A stretch of 64,000 nt of DNA from Symsagittifera roscoffensis (lineage: Eukaryota > Xenacoelomorpha > Acoela > Convolutidae), in the NCBI RefSeq assembly GCF_963678635.1, contig NC_087070.1, positions 17,083,318-17,147,317 on the forward strand, read 5' to 3'. A model generated the notes under the pieces. That model worked only from the letters and a program-made list of their open reading frames with translations, did no database searches and was not told the DNA's origin. Below are positions 22,101-32,412 of the stretch, piece by piece; position 1 is the first letter of the stretch, and every line of letters begins with the position of its first letter. The translations under genes were made by a program, and so were the position numbers.

Positions 22101-25100
22101 AGAAAGTTTTATTTTTGCCTTTTATAGAGCTGCTTTTTGTGTTCTCGCAAGTGTATGCGAAGCTAAGCCTCACCTCTATTTAAAAAATTAGTATTTTTGT
22201 CAAAAGTTTTCAAAAATTAAAAATAGCTGTATTCAAAAGTGTTTTAAAATCCATATATGAACGGTTTTCTAAAAACGATATGTATTTTTTTCCTGTTTGC
22301 TCGCGTTCATTAAGCGCGCTCCAACAGCTTCCAAATCAAATGATTGTTATATTTTTTCCTGCTGTGATAGTTCAGAATCATTTATTTACACGTGCCTACA
22401 GTATACAGTATCTTGTAATCGGGAGCTAGACTTTTTTCCCGTAAACAAATGTTTTACAAATTGAACTATTATTACTATTTAAATTTTCCATATTCCTTCT
22501 CATTTGGCCTGGAGGTAACGCAGTCGCTTTTGTACTCTAAGGTTTGGTATTCGAATCTCGACAGGACATTGCTTTTGCCGCTTTCTAAATTTGGTTCCGT
22601 TGCTAATTTATATTTCAAATGTCTTGCTTGGCATCTTTGTCTAGAATTATTGCTTGATATAACCAGACACCAGGAAAATAGATGGGATTAGATTTTTTGC
22701 TTCCCCGTGTGCGTGTATAATCCACTAGTCTTTTTACTTGACCCACATTCTGCAGCCTTCGAACAGATCTGTGGGTTATTATTTGAACCTTGTTTTTGTA
22801 TTATTCGTTTTCCTAAAAGCTACCCTTAGAAATTGGAGATTTTGGTTTCAAGGAATAGAATGGCTTGTGGAACGCTTCTATACATGAGCGGCTACGCCCT
22901 AATTCAATTACATAAAAACTTGCGGACCTGGGAATAGTCATATAATTGATTTTTGACAGTTTTTTTAACCTTATTGATTTTTCTCAAAAACTACCCTCTC
23001 AAATCCGAGTTTTTGGGTTCATGCGTGAATCTTTTCTGCGTAGCTGCTACGCCCATATTTTTTTGCTCAAAAATTATGATTCTCAGAAAAATCAAATTTT
23101 TGATTTTTTAACCGTTTACCCCTGTTGAAAATGTTAGATTTTTCTTCAAAACTACCCTCCCAAATCAGGGATTGTGGGGTCAATGAAGAAAACGGGAATT
23201 GGAAATGCAATCCAATGCAGTAGCGGCCCTTCCCAAATTTTTTTACATAAAAAGTTATCGCCCTCGAAAAAGTCAATTTAAAAAAATTTTCTTCGTTTTT
23301 TGAAAATTTTGGGCCTCCGTTCAAAGAACGGCTTGTGATAAGTTTTTTGTATAAGCGACCACGCCCAGGTTTTCTTTACCCAAAAAATCGAGGTATCCTC
23401 CCAAGTCTCAGTTTTACTGCTTTCAATCAAAAAACAGGCCGTGTGACTGAAGCTCCCCACAGTCCACTTTTTGACTTCTTCTACAAACTACCCTATCAAG
23501 GTTGCAAGAACCGGTTGTGAGAATTTTTCATTGACTACTTAATTTTTTTCGCAAAGAAAGTGTTATGTCCTTTATGCTATCTCATAAATGTTCCCTCTCA
23601 CTTTAGTTTATAATAAACCAATGTTTTGTGCAAAGTCCATTTTTTCAACATTTTTCATTTAATTTCTACTTATGTTTGTGTTTGTGTTCTTAGCGCAACT
23701 GGAGCAAAATTGTGTGTAACTCAAGTGGCGCATCGAAAAGGGTACCAAATGGTAATTTTGGTATATTTTGCAATATTCTGTTGGCTATGTTTGGATTTTA
23801 TAAAAAATATTTTGCATCTATAAAACAATAGTTAAGGGTTTATTTGTTTTCGATGAAAACTTGACATGCATTGTTCCGAAGTTATTAAAAGTCAAGGAAC
23901 GAAGTTCTTGTGGGTTTCCTTTTTCAGGAAGTATTAAAATTGATCGCGCTCAATTTGATCTTTCGCTGCTTTATTTTTAGATTTTTTGTCCTATTCTATG
24001 TTATAGGGAAGGCAAACTTCTTCTCTCCCCAAAAAAAACAAATATCAATTGTCGCGGAAAACATCTTCAAAAATGGATTGTTTTTGAAAATTCCCAGCGG
24101 AATAGAAAATAATCTATCGATCCAGTTTTCTCAATTGGGTTGGTTTTTAGTAATAAGTATCAATGAACGCAGTTTCCATAGGAAGAATGTAGATGAGTCA
24201 CAGCTTTTGTCCTTTGTCGAGTTTTTCCCGTTTTTTTTGCAAAGTGCAGCTCAGACTCTGCCTAATTTTACCACTTAATGATCTAGCGTAGTTCATTTAA
24301 TTTCAGAGACTAATTTTTTTTGCCCGCTGAGAATATCTGTTGGATAGAAAAAGCACACTTGCAAACGAAAATAAACAATTGTAAGGGCAAAAGAACGAAC
24401 ATTTTTTTTAAATGGTGTGAATAGACCAAATATTTTTCTATGTAACTTCTCTCGCCTCAATCGCATATTTTAACAAAATCTTTGGAGATTTGTTTCTCAA
24501 CGGTTTTTGCAACCATTCCTTGTGAGCCATTAAAAAGTTCCACTAAACTGAGTTTTTCAACGCTCTAAAATATATAGCTTGTTTCGTCCTCAGATCTTTA
24601 CACTGCTTAATATGATGCTTAATGGAAATAGTATTATTTGGTCTTTAAAATAAAGAGATTTTTCCTTTTTAAGATTTAAAAGAGAAAAAATTTTTTTGCT
24701 TGGCTAATTAGTTTTCTGGCATTTTTTGCTTGTTGTCTTTTTTTTATTCGAACTGCCGTATTCGCAACTGTTTGTGTTCTTGAGGATAAAAGTATCCTAT
24801 ATTTATCAAAGAGAAGACACTTTTTATTGGTAGAATCGTATGTTTTTCAAGTGTCAATAAACGCAGTGAAGGCATTCAATCACGTAGTGTTGTTTTTGTT
24901 TGTTTTTTTTTCAAGAAAATGTCTTAAAATTTCATGCCCAAATCTGATTTTTGCGGTGGGAAATTGTGCAAGATTATTTTTTTTCGAAAAGGGACTTTAA
25001 TACCAAAATGATTTCTCAGTGGAATAAAAAATACCGTTTGGCTTAGGTACTTTTTATGAAGATTTCAAGACAACAAATTTTCTTGAATATTGGTTTGAGT

Positions 25101-28100
25101 TCATTGACAGTTTACCCTTCATCTTAATGAATCTTATATTGCATATGTTCTATTTTTATCTAAAAAAAAACATAAATTGGATTAAAACAATGCGTTTTTC
25201 AATAATTTTAATATTTTTTTTTGGATGCGGAATCCTTTAGCTGAAATTTCGGCTGGTCTTTGTGATAGATAATTTAGCGTGGAAATCAATTTCCCGAATT
25301 CAAAATTGCTTACCATTAAGTGATTTGTAACTCCCGAGTCCAAAATTGCCGAAAGGGACTCTCGAATCCAAGAGAACTCAATTCCGAGAGAACGATGTTT
25401 AATTGGAACAATTAGTTAGCAACTGCTTTATCTTCAACAGGGAAACCTGATGTCCCAAATGCAGCATCGGATGCAAGGTGGGGGAGGGCCAGTGGGGTTA
25501 CCACATGGGGGCAATGTGAGCAGTGTCCCCTGGGGAGCAGGAGGTGTAGAGGGTGTGGGCAGGATGGCAACTGCATCTTCTGGAGTGCCGGTTTCGATGT
25601 CCTCCCTCCCAGGGGGTATTCCTCAACAGGGGGTTGGACTCCCGACATCTGGACAGCAACAAGGAGCACCAGCTATGATGGGTTAATACAGTGAAGTTAT
25701 CAAGCTAAGTCAGCTCTTATCACGGTTGTGGATATTTGTCTGAAAACCTCATGATGGCATGGCTTACGTTCGCATGGTTTTATTTTTTGAGACAAGAGAA
25801 CAGTTTGTTGAATTTGAGCACAGTGGCTAAACAAACATTCATCCAACGTATCATTACAAAACCCTGCTAAATCATTTCCAGATAAAGGTGTGTTTTCTCG
25901 AGGAATCTCGGGTTGGGCAAAGAACAAAGAGCTCTAATTAATGAAATCGTAATTGGTTCAGTCGTTTTAAGCCCTCGTTTAGATTTGAAGGTTTACTAAT
26001 TTTGGCACCATGCTGAACTCCCTAACCTCTTAGGTATGCATGGACAAGCCGTGAAGCCGGCCGTTGGGAATGTGCCATCTTCCCAGGCTGTGATGATGAC
26101 GTCACCAAACACAGGCATGAACAGTTCCTCAGCAGCTGCAGTCGGTGGTCTTAAAATGGTCGCAAATGGACCTGACCTAATGGTAAGTAAAGGAAACGAG
26201 CCTCAAATCATGCAAGAAAGTAGTTATTTTTGAGAATGTTAAAAGTTAAATTGAGGGCTTGTCGAAGGTTTAATTGACTCGTAGGCGATAATGTTTAGCG
26301 TGATTTTCAAATCTATTTACAAATCGTGAAAAGAGAAATTTCATTGATTGACACTGAGTAATTTTCTCAAGGAACCTTGTAAAAGATGTAATTGAATTCT
26401 TAGAAAACAAATATAAACCTTCAATTTAAAGCACTGTTGCTTGGAGATGTTCTAAAAGATGACATGGTTGTATCTGTGAAGGAACTCTTTGATTCAAGGT
26501 TCCCATCTCGGCGGCGGCAGCCATGTCCAACGTCTCATCACTCAGTGGCTACAGCAACCACTATCCAACCAGTCAACTACAACATCAACAGCACCCATCG
26601 TCTCAACTAACGATCGGAGCCCAGATGACTTCGGTAAAAAAAGAACACGAAAAATAGTCTATAATCTCAGTTAACTAAATAGAGGCAAATGAATCGAATT
26701 TAAATTTGTATTTTAATAATAGCAACAATAGAATAGTTTTAATTTGGATAGGAACTGCAGAAATAGTGCAGGGTGTGAAGCAATTAAAGACGTTTAATCA
26801 ACAGACTGCACTGAATGCTCAAGAAGACTAAGTTTAAGCATTGATTCTTGGCCCGTGCTCTAATAATGTAGCCTCAATTAGAACCCCAACTCAATGATGT
26901 CATCAACTTCGCCGGCAGTTCAAATGGCGTCTCCAAGTGGAGTGGGAATGCACGCGTACTCTCCTCATCTCTCAACATCGGCAGCCAACTCGAGTTTTAA
27001 CAACGTGATGAGTAATCCGTCGCCTGTGGCGCCGAGTTCAGTCGAAAATACCATGCCAGTCTCCACGCAACATTCAGGGACAGGCGTGAATTTACAAGGG
27101 CAGCAAACGCAACAACAAAGCTCAGCTTCGGGTCATCAAATATCGGTGAATGCATTTTATATGATAAATAATTAGCCTTCTAAAGCCATTGTTTGCCATT
27201 TAATACATAAGTAGCTTAATGAAGGTAGAAGTTTTGAACAGTGCTAAACTACAGGGTGGCCAGGAGCAAAAAAAATGAGATTTTTTCAGGAGCACTACGC
27301 AGAGAAGATCCGGCAGCAGATTTTGAAGTTCACATCTTCAGTCAACAAATCGCTCTCTTCTATCGAAACCACACCTCTGTGGACCCCAGGAATCCAAAGG
27401 GTAATCCACGCTTTTCTTTCTTCCCCCACTGCGCTTGTTATTTTTTTCCGTAAGTTTTTGTGAAACGTGTATTATTTCCAGAGTTGCAATGTTAAAAACA
27501 TGTTTTGTTTAAAACACGTTTATTACAGTGTTTAGAGTTTTACATATTTCAGCGTTTAAAACAGCTTAAGTAGCAATAAATACGGAGAAGCTCTCGCCGA
27601 GCTCCGCAGAGCTTGAGAGATTGTTCAGCTCAATGGGTTTTATCCAGAATGATATTCGCAATCTGCTTGGAATTGAAAAACTCAAAAACTCCCATCAAGC
27701 GCTTGCTTGAAAATGCTTGGTTGCTTAATTTTTTTTTAAACATGTTTAAAACGTTTTTTTTTGAAACTCAAAACGTGTTTTTGCAGCTCTGATTTTTTTT
27801 AGGTGTACGAGTGTGGCAAAGGGGGAATGAGTAGACTGAACCAACTCTCACATGCCGAATTGGAGCTATTCAGTCGCGAGATAAAATCATTCCACCAGAA
27901 ATACAGCAAAAATAAACCACCCAATACCTCAGAAAAGGTCAGTTTAAAATTATACCTTGAACACTTAAGCTGGGATCTATCTTTTTGTTGAATCTAGACT
28001 TCGGGTGCGTGAACAATACGATGAATGGGCTTAACTCAAGTTTATCGCTATACAAGCAAGCGCAATTGCATTAATGCGAGTTCATTTTTTGTTAAAAGGA

Positions 28101-31100
28101 AGGCAAACTCGACTGTCTAACAGCAAAAGTGTTAAGGTCACGAAGTGTTCAGCAGGGCAATAGTGTTCAGTTTTGAAAGTGGAATTAAATTATCGAATTT
28201 CCCAGCGAAATAAAAATTTTATCTTTCAAGTTTTCTCAAATTGGGTTAGTTTTATCAAATTGGGTTAGTTACTCATTTTTGTTAACTCATTTAAAAAAAG
28301 ATTTATAAGAAGAAAGTCCATCTATTTTTTACTTGGAAAATCGACAGTTGATTTTTTTCAAAAAGTAAGTCCGGGTGTTTCTCTTTTCCAACTATCTGTT
28401 GGCTGTTTTTTTTGTATTTCGTGGATTTTAAAGCTTCCTTTCGACTTTTGTTGACTGTGTTTGCGAAGTGCAACTTCCCCTCTTGGTTGATGGTGTGTTG
28501 ACTCTATAGAGCAGCTGGCTTACTTAGTCACTTGACGAAAAGTTCATAATCTTGAGCTTGGCAGTTCAAATCCGGTTATCGGGTAATTTTTATTTTTCAA
28601 TGCTTTTCAATTTATTTTCAGCGTTTTTTACTGTTAAATCTTTCTTTTGTTGTTTTTAATGTTCGCGTTGTGCAGCTCAGTTTTTATGTTCTCCAATGAA
28701 TTTGCTAGAATGTATACGCTGTTCATTCGTAAATACATTTCCAATTATTTGTTTTAATAATTTTAAAAAGTTTAATCTAATAATTTTGAGTTGATATCAT
28801 CGCTCTTGTTGTACAGCTTAGCTTGCCTTAGGTATACAGTGCTGATTTTAATTATCAGGACAAAACGAACAAAACATGAATTTTCAAACGCATTTTTCTC
28901 AATTTGGGTTGAGATTAGACAAAAAATGAAGATATCAAAAGTTTTAGAATTTCATCAGAGTTAATATGGTGCAATTTTTTTCTCCGAAATTCTCAACCAA
29001 TATTTTACCCCAAAAATAGCTCATTTTGGCTTTTTTCCATTAATCAAAAATTACGCTAAAACTGCTGTGTTAATTGATGAGTAATCTATATCACAAGAAG
29101 CTTCGTACCCAGCCCGACAAAGTTACAAAGTTAAATTTCCAAAATTTTGAGTAAATGCTTAAAATTTGTTTTTAAGCAAATATTTTGGGTTTTATATAGT
29201 AACAATCACATTTCTTGGCCATCAAGCAAACGTATTTTCTTTTATACAGGTTTTTGGAGATATAACGCTTCTAGAACTTTGTTGGGCTGTGTAATAGGCT
29301 TTTTGTGATATATATTCCTCATCAATATACAAAGTAGTTTCAGCGTAATTTTTGATTAATGGTAAAAAGCCAAATGGCCCATTTTTGGGGTAAAATATTG
29401 GTTGGGAGTTTCGAAGAAAAATTAGTTTCGCACCATATTAATTCAGATGACATTCTACATTTTGTTTTCTACAACTTTTGTTTTCTTCATTTTTTGTCTA
29501 ATACTAACCCAATTTGAGAAAAATGTGTTTGAAAATTCAAGTTTTGTTCATTTTGTCCGGATAATTTAAATCAGCACTGTATAAACTAAAATTTCAAGTT
29601 TCGGCTGAAATTTTTATGAGTGCCTTTTTCAATTGCTAGAATTGCGTTTTTAAGCAAGAAAAAATCATCTGTTTTGGAGATTTTTGTGATGAAGTTTTTC
29701 ATTGAAAGGTTAATGATGATGAAGTTTCTTTTAGCTTATTTGTTTTTTGATAATTTTATTTAGCAGTTACCGATGGAAAAGCTATCGTCAGTTGTAGAGT
29801 TAATGCAGTTCTGTAAAGTGCTGCGCAAATTTTTGGCACGGTAATATTGTTGAACTTAAGAGCTTAATAAAAATCATCTGAATGAAAATTTCCAATGGAC
29901 CTGTTTTCAAGTATTTCTCGAAAACCCATTGCATTATATGCATTGCATTTGTATGTTTTTATTCATGTTTTTATTTCGAACCATAGGCATAAATTGTGCA
30001 TCAAAATTGATGCAAAGCTCCGCTTCGCCTCTGTATTATCTTTGTGTTCTTTTTTCGTTTTATGGTTTTTTTTTCGAAGTGATTCTATATAGCATCAAAG
30101 TATAGTAGTTGAAAAGCTCATTCATATCTGGTTAAGTGTAAATTCAGGTATTTGAGAAGACAGTCTCAAAATTTGTTCAAGCTCAAATTTCATTTTTTTG
30201 CGGTTTGACTTATGTTTGCTTTTTAATTTTAGGTCATTTCATTTGTTTAATAAAGGCCAAATCCATCATTGAACAGCGAAAGTGTAAAGGTCGCGAAAAA
30301 CGTGATTTAAAATTTCGAAAGTGGGTTGTACGGTTGAGGTTTTTCAGCGGAAAAAAATTAACAAGTTGTTCCAGTTTTCTCTAAATGGGATAGATAACTT
30401 TACAAAATAATTGAAATGGGATAATATTACAAAAAAGGGCCACACATGAACAGTGTTTAAATTCAAAAAACTTCAACGTGATACGTTTTTTTCTTCGAAA
30501 GTTTAAAAAAAGTTTTTTTGTTCGGTTTCTTTGTTCTTTTCTAAGTATCTGTTGTCTATGTTTGTGATATTCGTACCGTGAGCTAGCTTCACTGCAACAG
30601 GGAAAGGAAGGTTTTTTGTTCGGTTTCCTTGTTCTTTTCTAAGTAGGTTGTCTATGTTTGTGATATTCATATCGTGAGCTAGCTTCACTGCAACAGGGAA
30701 AGCTTCACTGCACAGGGACATTAGTAGTCCGCGCGGATCGTATTTTGAATCCCGTTGGAGGGTTCTTCATTTTTTCAAAGTGAATTTCATTTTCAAAATC
30801 ATTGTTTTTTCCGTGAATTTATAGAGCTCCTTTTTGCCGTTTTTTCGTGCTTGCAATGTGCAGCTTTGCGTCCTCGTAGAACGTTTGCTGAAAGTATAGT
30901 GCACATAATGAGAGAGAAAGTACAAACTAGCCTTGAATTTAATTTTTTTAAGTGAGCAAATCTAGCTGTAAAATAGAGAAAAAACTTGTTTTTTTGGAAA
31001 AACTGATTCTTCAAAAATGAAAAGATATGAGGGTTTCTCGTTATCAACGTTGCTAAAAATTTGTTGTTGCAATTTTTAGAAGTTATTCAACGAAGTGAAA

Positions 31101-32412
31101 ATTTTTATATAGGTCGTGATGATTTTCGATATTTGATTTCTTTTCAAGTTCAGTTCGTTTCGTTTGTTTCATTGAAGGCAAACTTCATTATTGAACAGAA
31201 AAGTGTGAAGGTCACAAAAATCATGATCGGCTTCCAGCTTCGAAAGTAGATTTTCATTTTTAGATATCCTAGTGGAAATAATAATTTACTTATTGAAACA
31301 ATTTTCTCAAATTGGGTTAATTTTATCAAAAAAGTCTCCTTAGTTTATCTTAATATTCAAAGAAGTTTCAGGTCATATATATTTTTTGTTGCGCTCATTG
31401 AATCTTATGTTGCGCTCATTTGTTTTGTTGCACTCAATGACCGACTGTCTAATGGCGATGTTTAAATATAGTTGATAAATTGATCATAAGCCTTGAAAAA
31501 ACCATTGCTGGATTTGTTGGTTGGAAATATTGTAACGAAATCAAATTTACCAAATGTGTAAACATTTCGCCAATAGGTCATCCGTGCCATCACCGATATT
31601 CTCCCTATGCCGAGTCTCAATTACAACCTGAACAAAGTCTTCAATGAACCAAAGCGAATCGCGAAGGGGTCCTTGATCACGTGTCCGGGCAAGAAGCCGA
31701 AGGTGGGAATCGAATCCTACTTGTTAGAAACTGACAACGATAAAAGCGAGGTCGATTCGCAAAGAGAAGAATTGAAGTTGCAACTGCAGAAAGAAATAGC
31801 AGTGAATTCGGAGAATTTCGACATCAAGTTTGCAAAGGACTTTAACTATTCGTCAGACCCGATTGTGTTAAATTGCTGCCTGAAAAACAAAAGGTTCGTT
31901 TTCTGGTTGAAGTTGCTCAGTTTTATCATTTTTAATTCTACTGTTTTGAGTTCGGTAAAAAAATAAACTTGCTATATGGGAGTTTAAACTGAGCTGAATT
32001 CAACTCAACTGCTGAATTAAAAAAAAACACATATTCGATGAATTTTGAAATCTTTTAAGGAATCCAAGAAGACAAAGTTCCAATTAAAGTGTTTTTTTAG
32101 TTATGTTTTTATGACTAATTAACCAAGTTTTCATTTCTATCATTTTTTAGGAATTCTGAAACAGTTGCTGTCCTTCAAATCTCAGTGTTTTCTGACTACC
32201 CAGATGAGGCAGTAGAGGTCAAATTACTGACATCAGCGGAAGCGAAACTGGATGAAAAACATAAAAATCATTTTGTGGGAGAAATGGGAAAATCAGAAGA
32301 ACTAGAAATCAAAAAAGCCTCAGATAGATTTCAATCTATGTTAAACTCATCCCAAAACTGTAGCTTTTCGCATGCTTTGAACAAGTTTGTGATTTTTAAT
32401 AGTAAAGGTTAG
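17850..32412 (+). CDS. MED15: Mediator complex subunit 15 (MED15), ten exons
   Basis: MED15 is the Mediator tail subunit that receives transcription activators, through its KIX domain, in the nucleus. Exons: 17850-18011, 20604-20831, 25441-25681, 26034-26182, 26499-26633, 26882-27145, 27290-27400, 27803-27937, 31577-31893, 32151-32412; all introns are GT-AG, and every phase agrees, giving 667 residues. Residues 1-54 (DWRNHPQY... EQEAARFEQQIW... SLQEYPQML) resemble MED15 KIX (DWR...F...KTRDEYL) though shorter. Residues 55-130 are Gln-rich with an 8-Gln run; 131-393 are Gly/Ser/Met/Gln-rich. Residues 394-667 are the conserved C-terminal domain, e.g. EHYAEKIRQQ, VIRAITDILPMPSLNYNLN, LQKEIAVNSENFDI and VLQISVFSDYPDEAVEV, the last matching the LxLxVPxDYP segment of animal MED15. 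Length is near the family's usual 650-800. The start ATG is the first after the leader acceptor, in context GAGATGG. Identity is family-level recognition; the middle region alone would not prove it. Confidence 0.9.
18555..18618 (+). repeat. three tandem ~21-bp units
   Basis: TTTTCCAACCCCTATGAAAA-like units are repeated three times with one base gained or lost between copies. Confidence 0.85.
18820..19690 (+). repeat. ATTT-type low-complexity block with ~300-bp higher-order period
   Basis: The block is almost wholly TTTA/TTTG/TTTC words, including an uninterrupted ATTT run near 19121-19160. Over it lies a longer period: ATTATTCTTTCTTTCATTTA followed by GTTTTGCTTTTATT occurs at about 18963, 19265 and (slightly changed) 19567, and ATTATGGGTCTGTTTGTTTGG at about 19046 and 19347. 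The open frames here, rich in Phe, Ile, Leu and Tyr, are products of this composition and not genes. Confidence 0.88.
19808..20100 (+). repeat. minisatellite, four ~75-bp units
   Basis: The word TATACATGTGTTAGTACGAT recurs at 19816, 19892, 19966 and 20042 (variants), giving spacings of 76, 74 and 76. Each unit continues with TTTTTAGTTCTAGAACTGTT and a TCGATATAGCAAAA-like end. Confidence 0.9.
20604..20831 (+). CDS. MED15: MED15 exon 2, glutamine-rich
   Basis: It encodes residues 55-130, with CAG/CAA mixtures and an 8-Gln run, and ends LALT at ACA|GTGAAT, phase 0. The acceptor is TTTTTTTTTAG. A Gln-rich segment right after KIX is typical of MED15 and supports the join. Confidence 0.8.
20950..21200 (+). 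repeat. diverged relative of the 7.9-kb duplicated unit
   Basis: AGTTAACACAGTTGATGCA, TTCATCAAATGAACC and the CTCAATATACCTCGCAATTT segment align in order with 7970-8095 and 9505-9630, with many changes. The unit duplicated at 7914-10921 therefore belongs to an older dispersed family. Confidence 0.75.
21330..21545 (+). mobile_element. tRNA-derived SINE, well-preserved copy
   Basis: The head has an A box (TGACTGAGTGGTTAGTGCG), an anticodon-arm-like stem GTGAGACTCAAAATCTCG and a B-box region (GCAGATCGAATCTTGG). The body has GAGCTGTTTTTATTGTGTTC and the 3' motif GCGAAGCTTCGCCTCTGTG. Split pol III promoter plus unrelated body is the layout of a tRNA-derived SINE. Confidence 0.8.
21965..22180 (+). 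mobile_element. tRNA-derived SINE, well-preserved copy
   Basis: The head reads GTGGTTAGTGTGTGAGACTC then TTAATCTCTAGG and the B box GTTCGAATCTTAG. The body reads GAGCTGCTTTTTGTGTTCTC and ends GCGAAGCTAAGCCTCACCTC. The anticodon-loop letters (CTCTTAA) would fit a Lys-CUU ancestor, but other copies differ, so the parent tRNA is uncertain. Confidence 0.85.
22500..23530 (+). mobile_element. tRNA-headed dispersed element with internal ~165-bp array
   Basis: It starts with GCCTGGAGGTAACGCAGTCG and GGTATTCGAATCTCG (tRNA-like boxes), passes TTCCGTTGCTAATTTA (22595) and GTGTGCGTGTATAATCCACT (22706), then enters an array. The anchor ACTACCCTC occurs at about 22820, 22991, 23152 and 23488; each unit includes GAGTTTTTGGGTTCA-like and GCGGCTACGCCC-like words. 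A second example in the same order is at 33650-36050. Confidence 0.75.
23930..24360 (+). repeat. family-R copy, plus orientation
   Basis: Landmarks in order: GGGAAGGCAAACTTC, TTCCCAGCGGAATAGAAAA, ATCGATCCAGTTTTCTC, AATTGGGTTGG, ATATCTGTTGGAT. Confidence 0.7.
25441..25681 (+). CDS. MED15: MED15 exon 3
   Basis: It encodes residues 131-210 plus one base, starting GNLMSQMQHRMQ after CTTCAACAG and ending at ATGATGG|GTTAAT, phase 1. It is Gly/Val/Pro/Gln-rich and higher in G+C than anything around it. Confidence 0.8.
26034..26182 (+). CDS. MED15: MED15 exon 4
   Basis: It completes a Gly codon, then MHGQAVKPAVGNV..., and ends GPDLM at ATG|GTAAGT, phase 0. The acceptor is CCTAACCTCTTAG. Confidence 0.8.
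26499..26633 (+). CDS. MED15: MED15 exon 5
   Basis: It encodes 45 residues, VPISAAAAMSNVSSLSGYSN... ending IGAQMTS at TCG|GTAAAA. The correct frame is not the longest open frame of this segment; it was chosen because it keeps phase with exons 4 and 6 and is Ser/Gln-rich like them. Confidence 0.75.
26882..27145 (+). CDS. MED15: MED15 exon 6
   Basis: It encodes 88 residues starting NPNSMMSSTSPAVQM and ending SSASGHQIS at TCG|GTGAAT. A low-complexity Ser/Pro/Gln linker before the conserved C-terminal part. Confidence 0.8.
27290..27400 (+). CDS. MED15: MED15 exon 7
   Basis: It encodes EHYAEKIRQQ...LWTPGIQR (37 residues), the beginning of the helical C-terminal region. Acceptor TTTTTTCAG, donor AGG|GTAATC. 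Confidence 0.85.
27479..27791 (+). mobile_element. second hAT relic, 313 bp, inside MED15 intron 7
   Basis: Ends CAGAGTTGCAA and TTGCAGCTCTG are imperfect inverted repeats (10 of 11). The interior has the same GTTTAAAAC / AAACATGTTTAAAAC words as the 16879 element and a transposase C-terminal fragment in a plus frame: EKLSPSSAELERLFSSMGF followed by RNLLGIEKLKN. The flanks ATTATTTC and ATTTTTTT match at 6 of 8 positions, compatible with a worn 8-bp duplication. It fills most of the 402-bp intron and ends 11 bases before the exon-8 boundary. Confidence 0.85.
27803..27937 (+). CDS. MED15: MED15 exon 8
   Basis: It encodes VYECGKGGMSRLNQLSHAEL... (45 residues), ending at AAG|GTCAGT. Its acceptor is ATTTTTTTTAG, which begins immediately after the hAT terminal inverted repeat. 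Confidence 0.85.
28075..28400 (+). repeat. family-R copy, plus orientation
   Basis: Landmarks: GGAAGGCAAACTCGAC, AACAGCAAAAGTGTTAAGG, TTTCCCAGCGAAATAAAAAT, TTCTCAAATTGGGTTAG, AACTATCTGTTGGCTG. Confidence 0.75.
28490..28600 (+). mobile_element. tRNA-like SINE head
   Basis: ATAGAGCAGCTGGCTTACTT, then AAAGTTCATAATCTTGAGC and a B-box-like GGCAGTTCAAATCCGG, followed by AT-rich sequence. A SINE-type GCGAAGTGCAACTTCCCCTC lies just upstream (28452). Confidence 0.5.
28837..29579. mobile_element. fold-back Tc1/mariner-type MITE, 743 bp
   Basis: The element begins CAGTGCTGATTTTAATTATC and ends GATAATTTAAATCAGCACTG, with a TA on each side (28835-28836, 29580-29581), the insertion signature of the Tc1/mariner group. 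The inverted repeat is long: matching words such as CAAATTGGGTTAG/AACCCAATTTGAG, CAACCAATATTTTACCCC/GGGGTAAAATATTGGTT and CATTAATCAAAAATTACGC/GCGTAATTTTTGATTAATG pair in mirror order right into the middle near 29160-29180. No transposase coding remains. Confidence 0.9.
30160..30560 (+). repeat. family-R copy, plus orientation
   Basis: Landmarks: GCCAAATCCATCATTGAACAG, AAGTGTAAAGGTCGCGAAAAA, CGTGATTTAAAATTTCG, TCCAGTTTTCTCTAAATGGG, AAGTATCTGTTGTCTATG. Confidence 0.7.
30510..30700 (+). repeat. ~98-bp tandem duplication at the end of a family-R copy
   Basis: TTTTTTGTTCGGTTTC, CTTGTTCTTTTCTAAGTA, GAGCTAGCTTCACTGCAACA and GGGAAAG occur twice in order, starting near 30514 and 30612. A TTCACTGC stretch is repeated once more at the end. 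Confidence 0.85.
31100..31460 (+). repeat. family-R copy, plus orientation
   Basis: Landmarks: AGGTCGTGATGATTTTCG, TTGAAGGCAAACTTCATTAT, GTGTGAAGGTCACAAAAATC, ATATCCTAGTGGAAATAAT, TCTCAAATTGGGTTAATTTT. Confidence 0.7.
31577..31893 (+). CDS. MED15: MED15 exon 9
   Basis: It encodes VIRAITDILPMPSLNYNLNK through LQLQKEIAVNSENFDIKF to CCLKNK, ending AAAAG|GTTCGT, phase 2. It matches the conserved MED15 order: a helix before the FNHSLY-like segment, a basic stretch, then the LQxEIA segment. Confidence 0.88.
32151..32412 (+). CDS. MED15: MED15 exon 10 (last)
   Basis: It completes an Arg codon, then NSETVAVLQISVFSDYPDE..., and ends at TAG 32410-32412. The ISVFSDYP stretch corresponds to the conserved LSVPADYP-type segment, and the final ...FSHALNKFV to the VTALLNTW-like last helix of animal MED15; the protein stops somewhat earlier than the vertebrate one. 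Confidence 0.88.

Larger units (their letters stand above)
20832..25440 (+). other. MED15 intron 2, repeat-filled
   Basis: Contents in order: an R/SINE-related repeat (20950-21200) resembling the 1.5-kb duplicated unit; two SINE copies (21330-21545, 21965-22180); a tRNA-headed composite with a tandem array (22500-23530); a plus-oriented family-R copy (about 23930-24360). A further weak R-like piece is at 24860-25060. No exon is visible in it. Confidence 0.55.
27938..31576 (+). other. MED15 intron 8, repeat-filled
   Basis: It holds family-R copies (about 28075-28400, 30160-30560, 31100-31460), a tRNA-like SINE head (28500-28590), the fold-back element (28837-29579), a SINE tail (29990-30035) and a ~98-bp tandem duplication (30510-30700). 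No exon seen. Confidence 0.55.

Noticed and set aside
25412-25669. 85-residue minus-strand frame
   Set aside because: Shadow of MED15 exon 3, which fits frame and phase on the plus strand.
26489-26674. 61-residue plus frame (QGSHLGGGSHVQRLITQ...)
   Set aside because: Wrong frame of MED15 exon 5; the frame giving VPISAAAAMSNV keeps phase with both neighbouring exons.
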